A stretch of DNA of 37,616 nucleotides from Tagaea sp. CACIAM 22H2 (lineage in GTDB: Bacteria > Pseudomonadota > Alphaproteobacteria > CACIAM-22H2): positions 1 to 37,616 of the forward strand of contig PVXE01000042.1 in assembly GCA_014444615.1 (NCBI GenBank). The letters are read 5' to 3'. A program made the position numbers and the translations under genes. A model generated the notes under the pieces. It was not told the DNA's origin. It saw nothing but the letters and a program-made list of their open reading frames with translations, and made no database searches. Shown here in pieces: positions 24,710 through 32,599 of this stretch (positions are counted from its first letter, which is position 1; each line of letters opens with the position of its first letter).

Positions 24710-26197
24710 CTATTGCCGGAACGCGAAGCCCCGGGAGCGGCCCGCATTGACCTGCAAGGCGCCGTCATCGCGCAGTTTCGCGTCGAATACGCGCGGATAC
24801 CAGCCGTCGCGCGCGCGGATGCGGAAGCTCGCTCCCGCCAGCGGTTCGAGATCGGCCCACACGCCGCCGCGCAACGGCCCGTCGATGCGCAACGCCGCAC
24901 CGTCGATCATATAGGCGGCTCCCAGCTCGGCATGGCGCCACACGCCGTCGAGGCCCTTGGGCAGCGCGCCGGCGGGGTCGATCCGGCGGTAGGCGATGCG
25001 ATCGCCGTTGGCGCCGATCACGCCGCTTCCGTCCCAGCGGAATGCGAAGCCGCCGCGCAACGCGTTGCCCTCGACGTCCAAGCCGAATGTCGCGCCGTGC
25101 TGGCGGACGAAGGCGTAACCATCCTGCGCCAAAAGATCGAGCGACAAGCCGCCGCCTTCCGAAAAATAGGTGCCAGGAACGATGCTCTCGGCTTTCAGGC
25201 GGATTGCGTCGGGATCGAGGCCGCGCGCGCGATCCAGGATTTCGCGCGCCACCAGCCATGGCTGGAAACGGTCCGAGTTCGCGATCACGATCACGGTCAG
25301 GTCTTCGGCGGGCACGCGGATGAATTCGGTCAGGAAGCCCGGCATCAAGCCGCCATGACCGACGGTGTCGAGCCCGCGCCATGGCGCGACCTGAACGCCG
25401 CTGGCGTAGAAATTCGGCCGGCCGTTGGCGAAAGGGCGCCGCATGCAAATCGCGTCGAGCAATTCGCCGCCGACTTTCTTGGTCGACCAATTGCGTGCCC
25501 ATTCGATCATGTCGTCGAGGCTGGCGCGCAAACCGCCTTCGCCGCCGCCCGGCCATGCATCGACGGCGCGTCGCAGCTTGCCGTCGCGCACCAGATAGCC
25601 GTTGCCAAGGCCGGGGATGACCTCGTCCTGGCGCGTGCCCAGGATCGCGGTCTTCATGCCCGCGGGGCCGAGAATGCGATCGCGCAAGATCTCGGCGAAG
25701 GGGCGGCCTTCGATGCGCTCGGCCGCATCGTGCAAATAGGCGAAATTGGTGTTGCAGTACGCGAAATCGGTGCCCGCCTTAAAGTTGCGCGCCGATTGGC
25801 GGCGCACGAGGTCGAGCAACGCGGCGCGCGGGGCGGGCGCCGACAAATCGCCGCCGCCCAGCGCATAGGTCTCCATGATCTCCGGCAGGCCGGACGCGTT
25901 GTGCATCAGGTGGCGATAGGTGATGCCGGGCAGCGCGTCCCCGTCGAGATCGATCCGGCCTTCCTTGGCGAGCATATGCAGCGCCAAACAGGTGAATTGC
26001 TTGGTGACCGAGGCCACCGTCATCACGGTGGCGGCGGAAAGCGGCGTGCCGAGTTCGACGCTGGCCAGGCCGAACGCGTCGCGCAGCACGATATCGGTGC
26101 CGCGCATGATGGCGAATGCCGCCCCCGGCCAGCCGGGCCGGTCCAGGCGTTCGCGAACGGTTCGGGCGGCGTTTACCAAGTTCGTGTCAGCGATCAT
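24710..26197 (-). CDS. Serine hydrolase of family S12, D-aminopeptidase-like
   Basis: A 495-residue protein with a class C beta-lactamase-type catalytic domain: Ser63-Val-Thr-Lys66 (SxxK), Tyr147-Cys-Asn149 (YxN) and His281-Gly-Gly (HxG). These positions and spacings closely follow those known for Ochrobactrum D-aminopeptidase (Ser62, Lys65, Tyr153, His287). The extra C-terminal part, about residues 330-495, is rich in beta strands (GTYFSEGGGLSLDLL, FGLDVEGNALRGGFAFRW), like the beta-barrel domains of that enzyme. It would release N-terminal D-amino acids from peptides. No signal peptide is seen, so it is probably cytoplasmic. It is divergent from a peptide-type ABC binding protein. An esterase or beta-lactamase-like role is the alternative. 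Confidence 0.85.
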   Translation of the reverse strand: MIADTNLVNAARTVRERLDRPGWPGAAFAIMRGTDIVLRDAFGLASVELGTPLSAATVMTVASVTKQFTCLALHMLAKEGRIDLDGDALPGITYRHLMHNASGLPEIMETYALGGGDLSAPAPRAALLDLVRRQSARNFKAGTDFAYCNTNFAYLHDAAERIEGRPFAEILRDRILGPAGMKTAILGTRQDEVIPGLGNGYLVRDGKLRRAVDAWPGGGEGGLRASLDDMIEWARNWSTKKVGGELLDAICMRRPFANGRPNFYASGVQVAPWRGLDTVGHGGLMPGFLTEFIRVPAEDLTVIVIANSDRFQPWLVAREILDRARGLDPDAIRLKAESIVPGTYFSEGGGLSLDLLAQDGYAFVRQHGATFGLDVEGNALRGGFAFRWDGSGVIGANGDRIAYRRIDPAGALPKGLDGVWRHAELGAAYMIDGAALRIDGPLRGGVWADLEPLAGASFRIRARDGWYPRVFDAKLRDDGALQVNAGRSRGFAFRQ

Positions 26198-26334
26198 GGA
26201 GTCCCAATTTGCCGCATTGCGATGGGTTGAAATTTGATTGCGCGGGGCCCTGGGCTGTCGCAAAGTCGCGCGCAAGGTGCCGGGGCAAAACTCCGGGCCG
26301 CAACCATACCAGGTTCGAACAGGAGAGTATCATC

Positions 26335-27948
26335 ATGACGATCACGGCTTCCCGCAAGACGGGTCGCGCCGCGTTGTTCGCCGCCGCCGCCTTCGCGGTT
26401 CTGGCGGCGGTGGCACCCGCCCCGGCGGACGCGCAGATCTTCCGCTACGGCTCGGCGAACGACATTCTCGGCCTCGATCCGCACGCCAACAACCACGGCG
26501 TGACGAACGCGATGAAGTCGAACATGTACGACCCGCTGGTGCGCCGCAATTTCGACGGCTCGCTCCAGCCCGGTCTCGCCGAAAGCTGGACGCAGACCAA
26601 TCCGACCACGTGGCGCTTCAATCTGCGCCGCAACGTGCGCTTCCACGGCGGCCAGCCCTTCACCGCCGACGACGTGATCATGTCGTTCGAGCGCGTGCGC
26701 CAGCAGACGTCGGACATGAGCTACACGGTCGTGTCGATCGAGCGCATCGAGAAGGTCGACGACAACACGATCAACATCGTCACCAAGGGGCCGAACCCGG
26801 TTCTGCTCCAAGATCTGACGCTGTTCTTCATCATGAGCAAGCCGTGGATCGAGGCGAACAACGCGATGGTCGTGTCGCGCTCGGGCCAGGCGGGTGCGGC
26901 GACCAACTTCGCCAACCTGAACGTCAACGGCACGGGTCCGTTCCGTTTCGTCGAGCGCGTGGCCGACGAGCGCACGGTGATGGAAATCAACCCGACCGCC
27001 TGGGCGCCCGCGACCGATACGGGCATCACCCGCGCGATCTGGCGCCCGGTCGCCAACCCGGCGACGCGCGTCGCCGCCGTGCGCTCGCGCGAACTCGATC
27101 TGATGTACCCGGTCCCGCTGCAGGACGTGAACGCGCTGCGCCAGCTCAGCGATCTTCGCGTCGTGCAGGGGCCCACGGCGCGCACCGTCTATTTCGCTTT
27201 CGACACGGTGCGCGACAATCTGCTCGATCAGCCCAACGTCAAGAATCCGCTGAAGGACGCGCGCGTGCGCCGCGCGATCTATCAGGCGATCAACAGCCAG
27301 GCGTTGATGCGCGTCACGATGCGCGGCTTCGGCCAAGCGTCGGGCCTGATCATCGCGCCGCAGGTTCAGGGCTGGGATCAAGAATCGAACCAGCGTCTGC
27401 CCTATGATCAAGCCGCGGCGCGAAAGCTGCTGGCCGACGCGGGCTATGCGAACGGGGTCACGATCCCGTTCCACTGCCCGAACAACCGCTACATCAACGA
27501 CGAGGACATCTGCACCGCCGTCGTCTCGATGCTGGCGCAGGTCGGCATCACCGCGCGCCTCAACGCCATGCCGTTCAGCCAGTTCATTCCGGCGGGCGGC
27601 CAGGGCCAGTTCCAGTTCTATCTGCTCGGCTGGACTCCCGGCAATTTCGACATCTCCAACCCGCTGCGCGAGTTGCTGACGATGACGAACGGGGCGGGCA
27701 CGTTCAACTGGGGCAAGTACCAGAACCCGCGCGTGGAAGCGTTGCGCGACCAGATCGCGGTCGAAACCGACATGACCAAGCGCGCCGCCCTGTCGAAGCA
27801 GGTCTGGTCGATCATCCGCGAGGATGTGCCGATCGTTCCGCTGCATCAGGAACCGCAGGTCTTCGCGATGCTCAACGACCGCATCGCGGATTTCAAGATG
27901 CGCGTGCAGGAGGACGTCGAGCTGCGTCACGTCCGCCTGCGCAAGTAA
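26335..27948 (+). CDS. ABC transporter substrate-binding protein, family 5 (peptide/opine type)
   Basis: A 537-residue periplasmic protein with a Sec signal peptide (hydrophobic AALFAAAAFAVLAAVAP, cleavage near PADA-Q at residues 33-34). The mature chain has the SBP_bac_5 hallmarks: PGLAESWTQTNPTTWRFNLRRNVRFHGGQPFTADDV near residues 80-125, then LKDARVRRAIYQAIN and DEDICTAVVSMLAQVGI. From family knowledge ligands are oligopeptides, dipeptides, nickel, glutathione or opines. No permease or ATPase genes follow; a strong terminator ends the unit, so this is an orphan binding protein. The divergent D-aminopeptidase-like gene suggests a D-residue-containing peptide ligand. Shine-Dalgarno AGGAGAG precedes the ATG. 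Confidence 0.93.
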   Translation: MTITASRKTGRAALFAAAAFAVLAAVAPAPADAQIFRYGSANDILGLDPHANNHGVTNAMKSNMYDPLVRRNFDGSLQPGLAESWTQTNPTTWRFNLRRNVRFHGGQPFTADDVIMSFERVRQQTSDMSYTVVSIERIEKVDDNTINIVTKGPNPVLLQDLTLFFIMSKPWIEANNAMVVSRSGQAGAATNFANLNVNGTGPFRFVERVADERTVMEINPTAWAPATDTGITRAIWRPVANPATRVAAVRSRELDLMYPVPLQDVNALRQLSDLRVVQGPTARTVYFAFDTVRDNLLDQPNVKNPLKDARVRRAIYQAINSQALMRVTMRGFGQASGLIIAPQVQGWDQESNQRLPYDQAAARKLLADAGYANGVTIPFHCPNNRYINDEDICTAVVSMLAQVGITARLNAMPFSQFIPAGGQGQFQFYLLGWTPGNFDISNPLRELLTMTNGAGTFNWGKYQNPRVEALRDQIAVETDMTKRAALSKQVWSIIREDVPIVPLHQEPQVFAMLNDRIADFKMRVQEDVELRHVRLRK

Positions 27949-27969
27949 GCGCGACTTCGTAAACGCGAA

Positions 27970-28000
27970 GGGCCGTCCGGGAAACCGGGCGGCCCTTTTC
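27970..28000 (+). terminator. Rho-independent terminator after the family-5 binding protein
   Basis: An 11-bp stem GGGCCGTCCGG (27970-27980) / CCGGGCGGCCC (27985-27995), with one G-U pair, closes a GAAA tetraloop and is followed by TTTTC. This is the clearest intrinsic terminator in the window. It starts 22 nt after the stop codon and may also limit transcription from the opposing oxidoreductase gene. Confidence 0.88.
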
Positions 28001-28004
28001 GTTT

Positions 28005-29198
28005 CTAGACGACGTTTTTCTCGAGCATCTTGGCGCCGGTCAGCAAGCGCGTCGGCGACAAGTCGCCGAGATCGAGCGTCGCGTATTTGCCGTCGCGGAT
28101 CAGTTCGGCGAGGCCGCGACCCACGCCGGGGCTTTGCTGCAAGCCGTGGCCGGAGAAGCCGTTGGCGAGCAGCACATTCGCCGTGCCCGGCACGAAGCCG
28201 ATCAGCGCATTCGCGTCGAACATATTCATATCGTAATGCCCGGCCCAGGCGCGGCCGCGCTTGATCGCCTCGAAGGCGGGCACGCGCGCAGCCAAAGCCG
28301 GCCAGACATATTCGTCGAAGAAATCGTAGTCGACTTCGAAATCGTCGGGCGCGACGTCGGGGTCCTTGTCCTCGGGCGGCACGGTTCCGGCGATGAAGCC
28401 TTCGCCTTCGGGACGGAAATAGACGCCGCCCGGATCGATAGTGAGCGGCACGCCGTCGATGCGCGTGCGGCATTCGAAGGTGAACACGAACCGCTTCTTC
28501 GCGTGGACGGGAATGTCGAAACCGATCGCGCGCACGAGATCGCGCGTACCCGTGCCCGCCGCCAGCATGACATGGCCCGCCGAAATCGCCGTGCCATCCG
28601 ACAGGCGCAGCGCCGTCGCGCGATCGCCCGTCATGTTGATGCCGGTCAAGGCGGCTTTGCGATACTCGACGCCAAGGCTGCGCGCCTTGCGGCGCAAGGC
28701 TTGGACGAGGCCGTAGCCGTCGAACCAGCCTTCGCCCGTGCGGCCCCAAGTGCCGGCGACGAGATCCTCGGTCGCCAGCCACGGGAATTTCGCGGCAAGG
28801 GCCGCGCGGTCGAAGAATGCGATATCCGCACCCAACGCGGTTTGCAGCGCGTGGTTTTCGCGCAAGACCGCTTCGCCGCTGGATGTGGCCATGAATAGAT
28901 AGCCGCCTTCGCGCAGGCCGATATCGGGACGCTCGCCATCGACCGAAAGGCGCGCGCCCAGCTCGCGCAGGAACGCGATCCCGTAGAGCGACAGCTTCAC
29001 GTTCACGGGCGCCGAGAATTGCTGGCGGATCGACGCGGCCGAGCGGGCGGAGGCCGCGCGCTCGTAGCCGGGATCGGGTTCCAGCACCAGAACCCGGCCC
29101 TTGAAACCGGGATCGGCGGCGAGGTGATAGGCGACCGACGAGCCGATGGCGGCTCCGCCGGCGACGACGACGTCGAAAACTTCGTTCATGGCCGCCAT
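28005..29198 (-). CDS. FAD-dependent oxidoreductase of the DAO family
   Basis: A 397-residue flavoprotein. The N-terminal Rossmann stretch FDVVVAGGAAIGSSVAYHL replaces the usual GxGxxG by GGAAIG; a conserved SAASIRQQFS follows, then EGGYLFMA. The C-terminal ANVLLANGFSGHGLQQSPGVGRGLAELI is the second FAD-contact region, typical of sarcosine/D-amino-acid oxidase and FOXRED1-like members. It oxidises a secondary amine or amino acid, but the substrate and electron acceptor cannot be read. Start at 29198; ATG at 29189 is equally possible (removes three residues), and neither has a clear Shine-Dalgarno. D-amino acids released by the nearby D-aminopeptidase-like enzyme are a possible substrate. Confidence 0.88.
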   Translation of the reverse strand: MAAMNEVFDVVVAGGAAIGSSVAYHLAADPGFKGRVLVLEPDPGYERAASARSAASIRQQFSAPVNVKLSLYGIAFLRELGARLSVDGERPDIGLREGGYLFMATSSGEAVLRENHALQTALGADIAFFDRAALAAKFPWLATEDLVAGTWGRTGEGWFDGYGLVQALRRKARSLGVEYRKAALTGINMTGDRATALRLSDGTAISAGHVMLAAGTGTRDLVRAIGFDIPVHAKKRFVFTFECRTRIDGVPLTIDPGGVYFRPEGEGFIAGTVPPEDKDPDVAPDDFEVDYDFFDEYVWPALAARVPAFEAIKRGRAWAGHYDMNMFDANALIGFVPGTANVLLANGFSGHGLQQSPGVGRGLAELIRDGKYATLDLGDLSPTRLLTGAKMLEKNVV

Positions 29199-29264
29199 AC
29201 GTTACTGCATTGAAACGCGGTTTGCGCCGGGTTATGTGGAGGCGTCGGAATAGGGGTATTCGCC

Positions 29265-30587
29265 TTGATCGAGAAGCACAAATTGAAGGCCATCAGCGGC
29301 TATCCGGAATGGCTGCCGGAATTGCGCATGGTCGAGCTTTCGTGGATCGACCAGATCCGCAAGATCTTCGAAAGCTACGGCTACGCGCCGATCGAAACGC
29401 GCTCGGTCGAGCCGGTCGAAGTGCTGCTGAAGCAGGGCGACACCGACAAGGAAATCTACGCCATCCGCCGTTTGATGGCCGAAGGCGACGAGGCGGCCCA
29501 GCCGCCCGAGCACGCGCTGCATTACGACATGACCGTGCCGATGGCGCGCTACGTGGCGGCCAATCTCAACGAGCTGGTCTTCCCCTTCAAGCGCTATCAG
29601 ATGCAGAAGGCCTGGCGCGGCGAGCGTCCCCAGGAAGGCCGCTTCCGCGAATTCATCCAATGCGACGTCGACGTGATCGACACGCGCGACATTCCGCTGC
29701 ATTACGACGCCGAAATGCCGGTGATCGTGTTCGAGACGCTGGACAAGCTCGGCGTCGGCGGCTCGGTCACGCGCATCAACAACCGCAAAATCCTGCAGGG
29801 CTATTACGAAGGTCTGGGCGTGGCCGATTACGGCAACGCCATGCGCATCGTCGACAAGCTCGACAAGATCGGCGTCAAAGGCGTGTCGGCGATGCTGGCC
29901 GCCGAAATGTCGCTCGACGATTCGACGATCGGGAAGATCCTGGCGCTGGCCGAGATCAAGGGCACGGATGTCGGCGTCGTCGGCAAGGTCGAGGCGCTGG
30001 GCGTGAAGTCGCCGGTGCTGGAGCAGGGTTTGTCAGAGCTCGGCTTCGTGATGGGCGAACTCGCACGCTTCCCCGAAGGCGCGTTCGTCGCGGACCTCTC
30101 GATCGCGCGCGGCCTCGCCTACTACACGGGCACGGTCTACGAGACGAAGCTGACCGCGTTCCCCGATTATCCGACCGTGTGCGGCGGCGGGCGCTACGAC
30201 AATCTCGTCGGCTCGCTGATCAATCGCCGTTTGCCGGGGATCGGGATTTCGATTGGGCTGACGCGCATCTTCTGGAAGCTGCAGAAGGAAGGCGTGATCA
30301 AGCCCACGCGCAAGACGCCGACCGACGTGCTGGTCGTGTTTCCGCGCGGCGGTCACTACGCCCAGGTCGCGGCGACCGCGCGCGTGCTGCGCGGGCGCGG
30401 CTTGAAGGTCGAGCTGTGGCACGAGGAGCGCAAGCTCGACGCCCAGCTCAAATACGCCGGCGACAAGGGCATTCCCTTCGTGTGGTTCCCGCCGGTCGAA
30501 GCCGGCGCGCCGCACCAAGTGAAGAACATGGAAAACGGCGTGCAGTACGACGCCGACGCCGCGTCCTGGACGCCCGAGAACGGCTAA
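29265..30587 (+). CDS. hisS: Histidyl-tRNA synthetase
   Basis: A 440-residue class II synthetase that charges tRNA-His (cytoplasm). Motif 2 is seen as KAWRGERPQEGRFREFIQCDVDVI. The histidine-specific ARGLAYYTGTVYE and motif 3 GIGISIGLTRIFWKL follow, and an anticodon-binding domain occupies about residues 340-440 (DVLVVFPRGG.). The start is TTG at 29265: the frame has no ATG or GTG upstream before a stop at 29211, and AGGGG lies 8 nt before TTG. Motif 2 ends in QCDxD, closer to eukaryote/archaeal-type HisRS than to E. coli (HQLGCE). It ends with a 4-nt overlap with the convergent MAPEG gene. Confidence 0.95.
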   Translation: MIEKHKLKAISGYPEWLPELRMVELSWIDQIRKIFESYGYAPIETRSVEPVEVLLKQGDTDKEIYAIRRLMAEGDEAAQPPEHALHYDMTVPMARYVAANLNELVFPFKRYQMQKAWRGERPQEGRFREFIQCDVDVIDTRDIPLHYDAEMPVIVFETLDKLGVGGSVTRINNRKILQGYYEGLGVADYGNAMRIVDKLDKIGVKGVSAMLAAEMSLDDSTIGKILALAEIKGTDVGVVGKVEALGVKSPVLEQGLSELGFVMGELARFPEGAFVADLSIARGLAYYTGTVYETKLTAFPDYPTVCGGGRYDNLVGSLINRRLPGIGISIGLTRIFWKLQKEGVIKPTRKTPTDVLVVFPRGGHYAQVAATARVLRGRGLKVELWHEERKLDAQLKYAGDKGIPFVWFPPVEAGAPHQVKNMENGVQYDADAASWTPENG

Positions 30588-30964
30588 GCGCGTAAAATCG
30601 CGACAACGGCGGCGATCAGCATCGCCGTCGATGCGGCCATCCCGATCATGAAGCCGGGGCCGCGCGTCTTGGGATCGGCATAATAGGCGCGCGCATAAAG
30701 CGCGCGGCCCGCGATCCACACCACGCCGCCGATACCGGCCCATGTGTCGCCGACCCAGATCGCGCACAGCCAGATCGCGGGCAAAGCGACGGCGATCTGT
30801 TCCAGCGTGTTCATCTGCACGCGCAAATAACGCTGGAATTCCGGCGGCCCGTCGGTCGCGGGCGCGGGCACGGCGTATTTCCCGCGCGCGACGCCGACCT
30901 TGAAGCTAAGGACGGTGTAGAGAGCGAGGGCGGCGATCGTCGCGAGACTGGCATAGGGGTACAT
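30584..30964 (-). CDS. MAPEG-family membrane protein
   Basis: A 126-residue integral membrane protein with four hydrophobic segments (about 5-22, 58-75, 78-92, 103-124). The MAPEG signature is seen as FQRYLRVQMNTLEQIAVALPAIWL followed by GRALYARAYYADPKTRGPGF. Eukaryotic relatives are glutathione S-transferases or peroxidases; bacterial members have uncertain roles. It overlaps the hisS 3' end by 4 nt, tail to tail. Confidence 0.9.
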   Translation of the reverse strand: MYPYASLATIAALALYTVLSFKVGVARGKYAVPAPATDGPPEFQRYLRVQMNTLEQIAVALPAIWLCAIWVGDTWAGIGGVVWIAGRALYARAYYADPKTRGPGFMIGMAASTAMLIAAVVAILRA

Positions 30965-31065
30965 AAGGCGGGCTCCGGCCGGTGGCAGGCGCCGATCAGC
31001 GCAAATGGCGCGCCCCCGGTCAAGGCCGCTATAGTCGCGCCAGGTCTATAGAGTCGAGGGGTTCC

Positions 31066-32217
31066 ATGCCGCGTTCCGGTCTCGCGTCGTCGCGTATCGA
31101 TCATGTCGGATCGCTGCTGCGTCCCGAAAGCCTCAAAGCCGCGTTCCTGGCGCACGCCAAGGGCCGCTTGGCGGCCGACGAGCTGCGCGCCAAGCAGGAC
31201 GACGCGATCCGCGCCATCGTCGCCGAACAGGAAGCGCACGGCATCGCGGCCGTGACCGACGGCGAATATCGCCGCCTCAATTGGCAGGTCTCGTTCTCCG
31301 AGGTCGAGGGCTGGGATCTATGGCCGTCGACCTGGGCGAGTTTCGTCAAGGCGCCGGACAATGTGATGCCGGGCGAGACGCCTGGGCAGAAGGGCGGCGA
31401 TGCGGTCGTCAGCTTCCGCACGCCCGCGACCGGCAAGCTGCGCTTGGCGCGCAATTTCCCGCTCGACGAATTGCGCTTCCTGAAAAGTGTGGCGACGGCG
31501 CCGGTCAAGATCACGCTGATGGGCCCGGACCGCGTCTGCCAGATGTGCGACGTGCCGAATTCCAAACCCGTCTACGCCGACGCGGACGCGTTCCTTGCGG
31601 ATGTCGTCGCGGTGCAAAAGCGGATGATCGGCGAGCTTGTCGAGGCGGGCTGCGACTACATCCAAATCGACGAGCCGAGTTACACCGGCTATGTCGATCC
31701 CGCGACGCTCGCGCGCATGGAGGCGGAAGGCCAGGACCCGCTGGCCGCGCTGCGCCGCGCGATCGACGCCGACAACGCGGCGATCGCCGATGTGGCGGGC
31801 CGCACGGTCACGGGCTTGCATATCTGCCGGGGCAATCGCGCCAGCATGTGGCATCGCGAAGGCAGCTACGATCCCATCGCCGAAGCTGTTTTCGGCGGGT
31901 TGAAGTTCGACCGCCTGCTGCTGGAATACGATACGTCGCGCGCGGGCGGGTTCGAGCCGTTGCGCTACGTGCCGCGCGGAAGTGCCGGGCCCGTCGTCGT
32001 GCTCGGCCTCGTCACCACCAAGCATGGGACGCCGGAGACGGTGGACGAGCTTCGCCGGCGCATCGACGAGGCGGCTAAGTTCCTGCCCTTGGAGCAGCTC
32101 GCCCTGTCCCCGCAATGCGGCTTCGCCTCGGGCATCGCGGGCAACATGCTGTCGATGGACGCGCAGTGGCGCAAGCTCGATACGATCGCCGAAACGGCAC
32201 GCCGGGTTTGGAGCTGA
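31066..32217 (+). CDS. MetE-like (cobalamin-independent methionine synthase C-terminal type) protein
   Basis: A 383-residue single-barrel protein matching only the catalytic half of MetE. The expected zinc ligands are present in order: His252 and Cys254 (GLHICRGN), Glu287 (LLEYDT) and Cys351 (SPQCGF). DHVGSLLRP at residues 12-20 and QIDEPSY near 200 are also typical. The N-terminal folate-binding half of MetE is missing, so the methyl donor is probably not methyltetrahydrofolate polyglutamate in the usual way. From family knowledge, short COG0620 proteins include archaeal MetE, epoxyalkane:CoM transferase-like enzymes and many of unknown substrate. The ATG at 31066 has GAGGGG upstream; the frame is open 28 codons further up without family similarity. 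Confidence 0.87.
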   Translation: MPRSGLASSRIDHVGSLLRPESLKAAFLAHAKGRLAADELRAKQDDAIRAIVAEQEAHGIAAVTDGEYRRLNWQVSFSEVEGWDLWPSTWASFVKAPDNVMPGETPGQKGGDAVVSFRTPATGKLRLARNFPLDELRFLKSVATAPVKITLMGPDRVCQMCDVPNSKPVYADADAFLADVVAVQKRMIGELVEAGCDYIQIDEPSYTGYVDPATLARMEAEGQDPLAALRRAIDADNAAIADVAGRTVTGLHICRGNRASMWHREGSYDPIAEAVFGGLKFDRLLLEYDTSRAGGFEPLRYVPRGSAGPVVVLGLVTTKHGTPETVDELRRRIDEAAKFLPLEQLALSPQCGFASGIAGNMLSMDAQWRKLDTIAETARRVWS

Positions 32218-32242
32218 AGGCTGGCGGCGCGAGGGCCGCGCT

Positions 32243-32599
32243 TCAATTGCGCGCCAATCGCGCCACCGCCGCGAGATGATCGGCGAAGGCGCGCGCCCAG
32301 CGCGCCGAAGGCTGCAACCAGCGCAGCACAAGGCCGCGTTCGTCGTGGGCCGTCACCGACGCGATTAGCGCAAAGCGGCGCGGCGGTGCCGCTGGCGCGG
32401 TGCGGGGGATGCGCAATTCCAACGCCACGACGGCGCCGGTATCGGCTTTCACCGCGCGGCCTTGCGTGCGCAGGCCCAGCACCGAGATGTCGTGGATCGG
32501 AAGTTCTTGGCCGCGCACCAGGATTGTGGCGCCCGACAATTCGTAACGCGGCGAGCGGCGGCGATCCGCAGCCGGCTTGGTATCGTCGGGCGGGGTCAT
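32243..32599 (-). CDS. PilZ-domain protein
   Basis: A 118-residue protein consisting mainly of one PilZ domain. The c-di-GMP-binding motifs are both present: RxxxR at Arg14-Arg18 (RRSPR) and DxSxxG at Asp37-Gly42 (DISVLG). It should therefore bind cyclic di-GMP and relay it to a partner. Its ATG overlaps the stop of the upstream 434-residue gene (ATGA), so the two are made together; the partner is probably that protein. Located 25 nt from the convergent MetE-like gene. Confidence 0.88.
   Translation of the reverse strand: MTPPDDTKPAADRRRSPRYELSGATILVRGQELPIHDISVLGLRTQGRAVKADTGAVVALELRIPRTAPAAPPRRFALIASVTAHDERGLVLRWLQPSARWARAFADHLAAVARLARN

Noticed and set aside
26194..28782. Very long open frame on the minus strand opposite the family-5 binding protein
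   Set aside because: The plus-strand gene has clear family motifs, a signal peptide and a Shine-Dalgarno. The antisense translation is Arg/His-rich low-information sequence, typical of high-G+C shadow frames.
31029..31051. CTATAG repeated twice, 11 nt apart, before the MetE-like gene
   Set aside because: Each copy is a short self-palindrome; there is no -35 element or other support, so chance is likely.
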